DNA of 64,000 nt from Siccirubricoccus phaeus. GTDB taxonomy: Bacteria > Pseudomonadota > Alphaproteobacteria > Acetobacterales > Acetobacteraceae. The stretch is taken from assembly GCF_008360935.1 (NCBI RefSeq), contig NZ_SRXO01000028.1:1-64000 (forward strand). Direction: 5' to 3'. Under the pieces are notes generated by a model, which saw only the letters and a list, made by a program, of their open reading frames with translations, was not told the DNA's origin and made no database searches. Positions within the stretch are counted from its first letter, which is position 1. Each line of letters begins with the position of its first letter. Made by a program: the position numbers and the translations under genes. Positions 35,090-41,894 of the stretch are shown here, piece by piece.

Positions 35090-35202
35090 GCCCGATTCCG
35101 CAGTCCTGCGGGCTTCGTTCTCGGGCTATCAGCTTTTGTTTTCAGTGGCCTGCTTGTCCGCTGCGTTCGCTGGGAGTCCAGCGAACTTCGCGGGCAGGAC
35201 AT
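35090..35202. repeat. Tandem pair of palindromic repeats (families F and E)
   Basis: F: GTGGCCCGATTCCGCAGTCC then TGCGGGCTTCGTTCTCGGGC. E: TTTTCAGTGGCCTGCTTGTC, with GTTCGCTGG/CCAGCGAAC as its inner stem and CCTGC/GCAGG outside. The same pair flanks other elements at 49963-50180. No gene lies in 35078-35337. Confidence 0.6.
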
Positions 35203-35337
35203 TAGGGGAAACCGGGTTCCGTTCCCCCTCCGCCGCCGGCGAGCAGGATCAGGAGGGGGGCGCCCGAGGCCGGCAGGGCCTCCTGACGGAACCGTCCCGG
35301 CTGGCCGGCTGCAGCGCACCGGGGGCCCGCGCGGGGA

Positions 35338-35787
35338 TCAGCCCTCGGCCTGCATCAGCTTGTCGCGGAAGGCGGTGACCTTCTCGCGCAATTCGCGCAT
35401 TGCGTCGGGGTTGGCGCCGCAGCTCTCGCCGACCCAGTAAGGCTTCAGCGCCTTGGCCTTCTCGCGCAGCGCCTGGCCCTGTTCCGTCAGGCGGACGCGC
35501 ACCTGGCGCTCATCCGCCATGTCGCGGGTGCGCCGGACCAGCCCCGCCGCTTCCAGCCGCTTCAGCAGGGGCGTCAGCGTGCTGCTCTCCAGGAACAGCT
35601 TGTCGCCGATCTGCCCGACGGTCAGGTCGTCCTCCGTCCACAGCACCAGCAGCGCCAGGAATTGCGGGTAGGTGAGGCCCAGCTTGTCCAGCACCTTCTT
35701 GTTCGCCCGCCCGACCGCCTGGGCGGCGGAGTGCAGGGCGAAGCAGAGATAGTCGTCGAGCCTGGGCAGCGGTTGGAGGTGGGACAT
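35338..35787 (-). CDS. MarR/OhrR-family redox-sensing repressor
   Basis: A 149-residue winged-helix regulator of the OhrR branch. The N-terminal DDYLCFALHSA carries the peroxide-sensing Cys (residue 15), followed by LGLTYPQFLALLVLWTED, IGDKLFLESSTLTPLLKRLE (recognition helix) and DERQVRVRLTEQG (wing). OhrR normally represses the organic hydroperoxide reductase gene ohr; no ohr lies here. GAGGAG precedes ATG 35787. Two palindromes (35946-35955, 36003-36014) lie between it and a divergently transcribed secreted-protein gene and could be its operators. Confidence 0.87.
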   Translation of the reverse strand: MSHLQPLPRLDDYLCFALHSAAQAVGRANKKVLDKLGLTYPQFLALLVLWTEDDLTVGQIGDKLFLESSTLTPLLKRLEAAGLVRRTRDMADERQVRVRLTEQGQALREKAKALKPYWVGESCGANPDAMRELREKVTAFRDKLMQAEG

Positions 35788-35830
35788 GGGATGGCTCCTC
35801 GGAGGGTGCCGTGTGACTGTGCCTCTTGCT

Positions 35831-35936
35831 TAGAGCGTGATCGGTTGAGGTTGAATCGACCGAAACCGTGAATCACGCGAGCGAACAAAGAGCTAGAGCG
35901 GGGCGGGTGAGCGCAGCTCAACCGATCCCACTCTAG
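35831..35936. repeat. 106-bp double-hairpin repeat (family B), copy 1
   Basis: Starts TAGAGCGTGATCGGTTGAGG; the arms GCGTGAT and ATCACGC enclose CGACCGAAACCGTG. A second hairpin has GAGCGGGGCGGGTGAGC and ends ATCCCACTCTAG. Copies lie at 50181-50286 and, inverted, 51326-51432; fragments at 21294-21315 and 51226-51290. The architecture matches family A (two hairpins, CTAG end). Confidence 0.75.
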
Positions 35937-35945
35937 GCATATAAA

Positions 35946-36014
35946 TCGTGCACGACAAACGCGTGAAGGACATAAGCGCATGGCAGCCATGCAGTCTTGT
36001 CTATCGTGCACGAT
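35946..36014. promoter_or_regulatory. Two TCGTGCACGA palindromes (candidate OhrR-type operators)
   Basis: TCGTGCACGA at 35946-35955 and ATCGTGCACGAT at 36003-36014 (perfect 12-bp palindrome), centres 58 bp apart. They sit between the divergent ohrR-like and secreted-protein genes, in the least GC-rich part of the region. MarR/OhrR proteins bind such palindromes. Assignment to this OhrR is inference. Confidence 0.55.
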
Positions 36015-36095
36015 CTAATCGCCGCGTATCAAGAGGCCAACCAACGCGGCGCCCGGCCAACCCGGCCAGCGCCAGCTCTCCAAGGAGATGTTTCC

Positions 36096-36425
36096 ATGAT
36101 CCGCACCGCTCTGCTGGCCTCCGCCCTGGCCTTCGCCACCCTCACCGGCGCCCAGGCTGCCGGCCCCCGCCTCATCGGCGGCGGCGACAATGCCGAGCTT
36201 GCCTATGACGCGCCGAGCGCGAACGTGACCGGCGGCGGCGCTGCCACCCTGCTCGGCGGCGGCGACAACACCCGCGTCGCCTATACCGGCCCGGTGGTGA
36301 GCGCCGCCCCGAGCGGCCTGGTCGCCCGGCTGGTGGGCGGCGGCGTCGATCGCCAGCTGGTCTATGAGGTGCCGGCGGCGGGCCATGCCAGCCTCGCCGG
36401 CACTCCGGCCCGTCACGGCGGCTGA
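36096..36425 (+). CDS. Secreted protein with three L-hGGGDN repeats (unknown family)
   Basis: A 109-residue protein with a signal peptide (MIRTALLASALAFATLTGAQAA). The mature part is three imperfect repeats: RLIGGGDNAELAYD, TLLGGGDNTRVAYT and RLVGGGVDRQLVYE, about 35 residues apart. Each repeat has the pattern L-hydrophobic-GGG-D/V-X-X-X-h-h-Y. AAGGAG 9 bp before ATG 36096 fixes the start. A perfect terminator hairpin follows. It is divergent from the OhrR-like regulator with two palindromes between, suggesting redox-controlled expression. I do not recognise the family. Confidence 0.75.
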   Translation: MIRTALLASALAFATLTGAQAAGPRLIGGGDNAELAYDAPSANVTGGGAATLLGGGDNTRVAYTGPVVSAAPSGLVARLVGGGVDRQLVYEVPAAGHASLAGTPARHGG

Positions 36426-36482
36426 GCCCCTCTCCTCTCAGCCGCCCGCTGGCTGGGCGCCCCCCTGCCCCAGCCAGCCGAG

Positions 36483-36524
36483 CCAACCGCGCCAGGGCGA
36501 AAGCCCTGGCGCGGTTGGTGTTTT
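36483..36524 (+). terminator. Rho-independent terminator
   Basis: CCAACCGCGCCAGGGC, loop GAAA, GCCCTGGCGCGGTTGG, then TGTTTT. A perfect 16-bp stem with a tetraloop and a short T-run, 58 bp after the secreted-protein stop. Confidence 0.85.
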
Positions 36525-36540
36525 CGGGGAAGGGGAAAGA

Positions 36541-36679
36541 GGGCGCTGCCCGTTGGCAGCAGTGCCGCCGACCCTCCGGACCCCGGTTTGAGTTTCAGCC
36601 CGTGGGTTGGACCCGCAGACTCACACCGGGGTCCGGGGAGGGGTCCCCTCCCCGGCGGGCGTTTGGGGGCAGAGCCCCC
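36541..36679. repeat. Family C element
   Basis: Starts GGGCGCTGCCCGTTGGCAGC and ends GGGGGCAGAGCCCCC. It contains CCGGACCCCGGTTTGAG and its inverted partner CACACCGGGGTCCGGGG, so the element is a long imperfect palindrome. The rest of the gap up to the tRNA (36680-36982) includes another hairpin, CCCCTTGGCGGCAGG with CTGCCGCCAAGGGG (about 36922-36963), and no gene. Confidence 0.6.
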
Positions 36680-36982
36680 AATCTTCCCGCTGCAGAAGCT
36701 GGATCCGTATCGGCCTGGCCATGTCCGGCCCGATACGGTCAATAGGCCCGGGGAGCCAAGGATTGGCCGCCTGAGCGCGCCGGCCTCGGTGCCCACGCTC
36801 GACAGGCTCTCCAAGGAGGCGTCGTGACGCGGCGCACGGCCTCCGCGCGGCGGCGCTGGGTAGCGCCCCGGCCGGGGACCTAGCGAATCGGCTGGCCCAA
36901 CCTTCGGTCGGGATCGGGCGAGCCCCCTTGGCGGCAGGGCCTGGCGGCGCTGCCGCCAAGGGGCGGAGCCCCGTTCGGCGAA

Positions 36983-37055
36983 TGGGCCCGGCAGGACTCG
37001 AACCTGCAACCAAACCGTTATGAGCGGTCCGCTCTGACCATTGAGCTACAGGCCC
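36983..37055 (-). tRNA. tRNA with CAT anticodon, probably tRNA-Ile2
   Basis: Starts GGGCCTGTAGCTCAATGG. The anticodon loop CTCATAA lies in stem ACCG/CGGT, the T arm is AGGTTCGAGTCCT, and it ends CGGGCCCA. CCA is not encoded. The TTTGGTTGC segment after the anticodon stem resembles lysidine-modified tRNA-Ile(CAU) more than elongator Met, so I favour Ile2. Confidence 0.85.
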
Positions 37056-37151
37056 CCGCGGCACAGATGCCGGGCGGCGCGGGCGAAGGCAAGCGCGGCG
37101 CTTTGCCGATTCCGCCGCCGCGGCGTTATCCCCGGCACGAAGGAGATGGCC

Positions 37152-37571
37152 ATGACCGATGACGAGATCCGCGACATCCTGCTCACCACCCGTCGCATCG
37201 CCGTGGTCGGCGCTTCCGAAAAGCCGGAGCGGCCGAGTTTCGGCGTCGCCGGCTTCCTGGTCTCCCGCGGCTATGAGGTGACGCCGGTCAATCCCGGCCT
37301 GGCCGGCAAGGCCATCCATGGCCGCCCGGTGGCGGCGCGGCTGGAGGAGGTCGGGCCCCTCGACATGGTCGACGTCTTCCGCCGCTCCGAGGATGCCGGG
37401 GCGGTGGTGGAGGAGGCGATCCGCCTCGGCGCCCGCACCGTCTGGCTGCAGCTCGGCGTCCGGGACGATGCCGCCGGCGAGCGCGCCCGCGCCGCCGGGC
37501 TGCGCTTCGTCCAGGATCGCTGCCCCGTCATCGAATGGCGCCGGCTGGGGCTTCCCGATCACATTGCCTAA
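37152..37571 (+). CDS. CoA-binding domain protein
   Basis: A 139-residue Rossmann-fold protein of the CoA_binding_2 family: RRIAVVGASEKPERPSFGV, GYEVTPVNPGLAG, VDVFRRSEDA, VWLQLGV and the C-terminal DRCPVIEWRRLG. It is close to YccU-type proteins of unknown role. AGGAG 7 bp before ATG 37152 selects this start over ATG 37146. Confidence 0.88.
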   Translation: MTDDEIRDILLTTRRIAVVGASEKPERPSFGVAGFLVSRGYEVTPVNPGLAGKAIHGRPVAARLEEVGPLDMVDVFRRSEDAGAVVEEAIRLGARTVWLQLGVRDDAAGERARAAGLRFVQDRCPVIEWRRLGLPDHIA

Positions 37572-37671
37572 AATTCATCTTTAACCGTTTCGACGCTTGA
37601 AACGCCCACAGCGCCGGGCCACCTCGCCGCCGTGGCCCGCATCGCGCGGGGCCAGGAGGCTGAGGGACCCC

Positions 37672-38490
37672 ATGAACGACGAGGAACGCCGGATCATCAC
37701 CCAATTCGTCGAGCGGATTGCCGGGGTGGCACCGGCGCCCTCCGCCTCCGCCTCCGCTCGGCCCTGGGGCGGCGGCAGCGTGCCGCAGACCGCCCCTAAC
37801 CTGCCGCCGGTGGACCGAGAGGCGGATGCGCTGATCGCCGACCTCTTCGCCCGCTACCCGGAAGCGCGCTACCGCATCGCCCAGACCGCCTTCGTCCAGG
37901 AAGCGGCGCTGGTGGAGGCGCAGAACCGCCTTCGCCAGATGGAGTGGGAGCTGGAGAATGCCCGGCGCGAGGCCCAGGCGGCGCAACAGGCGCCGCGCGG
38001 CGGCGGGCTGTTCGGCGGCATGTTCGGCGGCGGCGGCGGCAATCAGCGCCCGGCGGCGCCCATGCCGCCGCCGCCCCAGCCGGTCTATCCGCCGGGTTAC
38101 AACCCCGGCATGCTGCAGCCGCAGCGCTCCGGCCCTGGCTTCCTCGGCACGGCGCTGACCACGGCGGCGGGCGTCGCCGGCGGCATGGTGCTGGGCAACA
38201 TGCTGATGAACGCCTTCTCCCAGCACGGCGCCAGCGCCGCCACGGCGGCGACGGACCTGGCCGGCGGCGCGGCCGACGCCCTGCCCGCCGCCTCCCCCTG
38301 GTCGGATCCCGGCGCGGCTGCGGCGGCGGCGGGCTGGGGCGCCGATGGCGGCGAGAAATCCGCCTGGGGCGGCGCCGAGAAGGATTTCAGCCAGTCCGAC
38401 GCCACCCCGGCCAGCTATGACGACAGCAGCGGCGGCTACGACGATGGCAGCGGCTATGATGATGGCGGGAGCGGCGACGAGGACATCTGA
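37672..38490 (+). CDS. DUF2076 domain protein
   Basis: A 272-residue protein whose N-terminus (MNDEERRIITQFVERIAG ... DREADALIADLFARYPEARYRIAQTAFVQEAALVEAQNRL) is the DUF2076 helical domain. A Gly/Pro-rich segment with GGGLFGGMFGGGGGN follows, then a hydrophobic stretch (FLGTALTTAAGVAGGMVLGN) and a Ser/Gly/Asp-rich acidic tail (YDDSSGGYDDGSGYDDG). It was described as a periplasmic ligand-binding domain by annotation only; the function is unknown. Confidence 0.85.
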   Translation: MNDEERRIITQFVERIAGVAPAPSASASARPWGGGSVPQTAPNLPPVDREADALIADLFARYPEARYRIAQTAFVQEAALVEAQNRLRQMEWELENARREAQAAQQAPRGGGLFGGMFGGGGGNQRPAAPMPPPPQPVYPPGYNPGMLQPQRSGPGFLGTALTTAAGVAGGMVLGNMLMNAFSQHGASAATAATDLAGGAADALPAASPWSDPGAAAAAAGWGADGGEKSAWGGAEKDFSQSDATPASYDDSSGGYDDGSGYDDGGSGDEDI

Positions 38491-38515
38491 TCCCTGACGC
38501 TTCCTCATTGATCCC

Positions 38516-38548
38516 GCGCATGGCATGAGGGATCCTCATGCCATGCGC
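38516..38548. promoter_or_regulatory. 33-bp perfect inverted repeat over the LysR start
   Basis: GCGCATGGCATGAGG, spacer GAT, CCTCATGCCATGCGC: 15-bp arms without mismatch. It overlaps both possible start codons of the LysR gene (38525 and 38543). It could be an autoregulatory operator or an mRNA hairpin that hides the start. Confidence 0.65.
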
Positions 38549-39412
38549 ATCCCCGACCTTGACCTCGACCTGCTCCGCGCCTTCACCGCCGTGGCGGAGC
38601 GGGGCGGCTTCACCGCCGCCGGCCAGGCGCTCGGCCTGACCCAATCCGCGGTCTCCCTGAAGATCAAGCGGCTGGAGGAGCTTTGCCGCCGCCGCCTGCT
38701 GGACCGCACCAGCCGCAGCGTGGTGCTGACGCGGGATGGCGAGACGCTGCTCGCCTATGCCCGCCGCATGCTGGCGCTGAACGACGAGGCGGTGCGGCGG
38801 CTGGTGGCGCCGCCGGTGACGGGGCGGCTGCGGCTTGGCGTCGCCGACCATTTCCTGCCGCGCAGCCTGGCCCCCGTGCTGGCCCGCTTCGCCGCCACCT
38901 TCCCGGAGCTGCGGCTGGAGGTGGAGGTGGGCCGCAGCCACGAATTGCGCGCGGCGCAGGAGAAGGGGGCGCTGGACCTCGTCCTCGGCAAGCGGCGAGA
39001 TGGCGAGACGCTGGGCAGCCCGATCTGGACCGAGACCGTCATCTGGGCCGCGGCGCCCGGCTGGCTGGTGCCGGAGGGGCGGCCCCTGCCTTTGGCCATG
39101 CTGCCCCAGGGCTGCATGTTCCGCGAAAGGGCGCTGGCCGCCCTGGCCCGGGCGGGCCTCGCCTTCGAGGTGGTCTTTACCTCGGCCAGCCTGCTCGGCC
39201 TGGCGGCGGCGGCGGAGGCGGGGCTCTGCGTGACGGTGCTGGGCCGCGCCGGGCTGCCGCGCGGGCTGGCGGAGCTGGAGGGGCTGCCGGAGCTGGGCGT
39301 GGCGGAGATGGCGGTGTTCGGCGATGCCGCCGGGCGCAGCCAGCTCGTCCAGCCCCTGGTGCGCTTCATCCGGGAGGCGGTGGAACGGCCGAGCCTGCCG
39401 CTGGCGGCGTGA
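38543..39412 (+). CDS. LysR-family transcriptional regulator
   Basis: A 289-residue LysR regulator. The N-terminal helix-turn-helix reads LLRAFTAVAERGGFTAAGQA through GLTQSAVSLKIKRLEEL, followed by a periplasmic-binding-protein-like effector domain (GRLRLGVADHFLPRSLAPVL, CVTVLGRAGLP). Close relatives include regulators of diverse catabolic genes. No divergent target gene is present. A 33-bp palindrome covers the start. The stop overlaps the next gene's ATG (TGATG). Confidence 0.88.
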   Translation: MRIPDLDLDLLRAFTAVAERGGFTAAGQALGLTQSAVSLKIKRLEELCRRRLLDRTSRSVVLTRDGETLLAYARRMLALNDEAVRRLVAPPVTGRLRLGVADHFLPRSLAPVLARFAATFPELRLEVEVGRSHELRAAQEKGALDLVLGKRRDGETLGSPIWTETVIWAAAPGWLVPEGRPLPLAMLPQGCMFRERALAALARAGLAFEVVFTSASLLGLAAAAEAGLCVTVLGRAGLPRGLAELEGLPELGVAEMAVFGDAAGRSQLVQPLVRFIREAVERPSLPLAA

Positions 39413-39993
39413 TGCCTGTCCCCCGCAGGCCCGGGCGGGCCGAACTGGAAATGTCCAATCCGGGCGCTTGCTCTCCCGCCATATCCGAGCCCGCCATATC
39501 CGAGGCTGCCGAGCTCCACGAACGGGATTTTCACGCCTGGACGCAGGATCAGGCGGCGCGGCTGCGCGCCTGGCCGGAGGCGCTGCGGCCCAACGCCCTC
39601 GACATCGCCAGCCTGGCCGAGGAAATCGAGAGCATGGGCCGGTCCCAGCGCGGCGCCGCGCAAAGCCTGGTCCAGCAGATCATCCTGCACCTGCCGAAGC
39701 TGCGGGGGCATCCGGCACAGGAATATCAGCGGCGCTGGCAGAAGGAGATCGACAGCCTCCGCGACCAGATCGGCGTGATCTTCGAGGAGAATCCCTCGCT
39801 GCGCGTGCGGCGTGCGGAGATTGCCGCCACTGTCTGGGCACGGGCGCTGCGGATCTTCCAGCGCGATCTGCGGCGGGACGGCCTCGACCCCCGCCCCGCC
39901 CTCGCCTGGCTGGCCGAGCCGGAGGAAGCCTGTTTCGACCTGGATGCGGAGGTGCTGGCGGAGGACTGGTTCCCGCCTCCGCCCGGGGCCTGA
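39412..39993 (+). CDS. DUF29 domain protein
   Basis: A 193-residue protein with the DUF29 pattern LHERDFHAWTQDQAARLRA, NALDIASLAEEIESMGRSQR, LVQQIILHLPKL and a C-terminal CFDLDAEVLAEDWFPPPP. Function unknown, common in cyanobacteria and alphaproteobacteria. ATG 39412 overlaps the LysR stop; ATG 39451 would remove 13 poorly conserved residues and is as likely. Confidence 0.82.
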   Translation: MPVPRRPGRAELEMSNPGACSPAISEPAISEAAELHERDFHAWTQDQAARLRAWPEALRPNALDIASLAEEIESMGRSQRGAAQSLVQQIILHLPKLRGHPAQEYQRRWQKEIDSLRDQIGVIFEENPSLRVRRAEIAATVWARALRIFQRDLRRDGLDPRPALAWLAEPEEACFDLDAEVLAEDWFPPPPGA

Positions 39994-39994
39994 G

Positions 39995-40095
39995 CAAAGG
40001 GGCTTCGCCCCCCAAACCCCCGGCAGGGGCGCTGCCCCTGCACCCCTCCGGGGGGAAGGCTTCCCCCCCGGGCCCCGCCCTGAGTCGGCAGGCTG
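39995..40095. repeat. Family C-like GC-rich repeat
   Basis: GGGGCTTCGCCCCCCAAACC, GGGGCGCTGCCCCTGCACCC and GGGGGGAAGGCTTCCCCCCG, then CCCGCCCTGAGTCGG. These are stacked hairpins between convergent DUF29 and GMC genes that could terminate both transcripts. Confidence 0.45.
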
Positions 40096-40102
40096 AACCG
40101 CG

Positions 40103-41731
40103 TCACGCGGCCAGGATCAGCTCCGCCGCCTTCTCCGCCACGCTCAGCACGGTGGCGTTGATGTTGCAGACGGGGATGTCCGGAAAGACGGAGGCATCCA
40201 CCACCCGCAGCCCAGCCACGCCGCGCAGCCGCAAGGCGGCGTCCAGCGGGGCGCCAAGCGGGCCTTCATGGTCGCCGCCCATCCGCACCGTGCCGCAGGG
40301 GTGATAGACCGTGCCGCCGGTCTCCCGGGCGAAATCCAGCAGGTCGGCATCGCTCTCCGCCGCCGGGCCAGGGCGCGCCTCCGCCGCCACGATGCCCTGC
40401 AGCGGCGCCGCGGCCATCCAGCGCCGCGCCAGGCGCAGCCCGCGCAGCACGCAGGCGCGGTCGCCCTCCGTCGCCAGGTAGCGCGGCGCGATCACCGGCG
40501 CCGCCGCCGGGTCCGGCGAGGCCAGCGTCACGCTGCCCCGGCTTTCCGGCCGGCACTGCCAGACGCCGAGCGTCATCCCCGGCTCCGCCTCCGGCACCCC
40601 GATCCGGATGCCGCCGAAGCGCCGCCCGGGCTCCGGCGGCAGCGCCTCCCAGGAGAGCGGGCCGCCATTGATCTGGATGTCCGGCGCCTCCAGCCCCGGC
40701 GCGGTGCGGGCGAACAGGCTGAACATGCCGGGCGACCAGGTCAGCACCCCGTCGCCCTTCGCCGCCCAGCGCAGCGCCTCCAGCGGCAGGCGCCAGCCGG
40801 CGATGCGGTGATTGGCGGAAAGCCGCCGCTGCGCCAGGCGGAAGCCGAGGCGGATGATGTAGTGGTCCTGCAGATTGGCGCCGACGCCCGGCATGTCCCG
40901 CAGCACCGGGATGCCCAGCGCCTGCAGCGCCGCCCCCGGCCCGATGCCCGACAGCATGAGAAGCTGCGGCGAGCCGATGGCGCCGGCCGCCAGCACCACC
41001 TCCCGCCGCGCCCGCACCACCTGCTCCGCGCCGCCCCGGCGGATGGCGATGCCGGCGGCGCGGCCATCCTCCACCACCACCCGCAGCGCCAGGGCGTTGT
41101 CCAGCAGGGCGAGGTTCGGCCGCCGCAGCGCCGGCACCAGATAGGCCCGCGCCGCGGAGATCCGCCGCCTGCCGCGCCGCGTCTGCTGGAAGGGGGCAAA
41201 GCCCTCGCGCTCCGGCCCGTTCATGTCGGCCAGCACCGGCAGGCCGATCGCCTCCGCCGCCTGGCCAAGATGCCCGAGCAGCGCCGGCGTCTCGGCCAGG
41301 TGCTCCACCGGCTGCGGGCCGTCCGTGCCGCGTGCCTCGCCGCCGGCGGCGAAGGATTCGTGCTTCCGGAAATAGCGCAGCAGCTCCTCCCAGCCCCAAC
41401 CCGTACAACCCTTCTGCGCCCAGAGGTCGTAGTCGGAGGGATGCCCCCGCACATGGCCGAGGCCGTTGATGGAGGAGCAGCCGCCCCAGACCTTGCCGCG
41501 CGGATAGTCCAGCGCCCGCATCGCCGTGCCTTCGTCCGGCGCGGTACGGTAGCCCCAGGTCAGGCGCGGATGGTTGAGGATCCTGGCGTAGCCGGCCGGG
41601 ATGTGGATCCAGGGGTGGCGGTCGGAGCCGCCGGCCTCGATCACCGCGACGGTGGCGCCGCCGGCGGAAAGCCGGTTGGCCAGCACGCAGCCGGCGCTGC
41701 CCGCGCCGGCGATCACATAGTCGAATTCCAT
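40103..41731 (-). CDS. GMC-family oxidoreductase (choline dehydrogenase-like)
   Basis: A 542-residue FAD-dependent alcohol dehydrogenase. N-terminal FAD motif VIAGAGSAGCVLANRL, GMC signature 1 around PRGKVWGGCSSINGLGHVRG, signature 2 GAIGSPQLLMLSGIGP, and the C-terminal catalytic His region (GGTVYHPCGTVRMG ... FPDIPVCNINATV). It oxidises a primary or other alcohol to the aldehyde; the substrate is unknown. It is a single gene, divergent from the MHYT-GGDEF-EAL gene with 163 bp between. Confidence 0.92.
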   Translation of the reverse strand: MEFDYVIAGAGSAGCVLANRLSAGGATVAVIEAGGSDRHPWIHIPAGYARILNHPRLTWGYRTAPDEGTAMRALDYPRGKVWGGCSSINGLGHVRGHPSDYDLWAQKGCTGWGWEELLRYFRKHESFAAGGEARGTDGPQPVEHLAETPALLGHLGQAAEAIGLPVLADMNGPEREGFAPFQQTRRGRRRISAARAYLVPALRRPNLALLDNALALRVVVEDGRAAGIAIRRGGAEQVVRARREVVLAAGAIGSPQLLMLSGIGPGAALQALGIPVLRDMPGVGANLQDHYIIRLGFRLAQRRLSANHRIAGWRLPLEALRWAAKGDGVLTWSPGMFSLFARTAPGLEAPDIQINGGPLSWEALPPEPGRRFGGIRIGVPEAEPGMTLGVWQCRPESRGSVTLASPDPAAAPVIAPRYLATEGDRACVLRGLRLARRWMAAAPLQGIVAAEARPGPAAESDADLLDFARETGGTVYHPCGTVRMGGDHEGPLGAPLDAALRLRGVAGLRVVDASVFPDIPVCNINATVLSVAEKAAELILAA

Positions 41732-41894
41732 TCCCGGCTTCTATCATCCGGGGCCTGGCGCCACGAGGCGGCGGCGCCTGGACAACGCCCCGTCAATCCT
41801 TTTCCGATTCTAATTTCCCGGCAAGATGCTTAGGATTCCAGCAGCATTCCCGGCCTAGCTAGCCGCCGGACCCCTCCGGTCGGAACCCCAGAGC

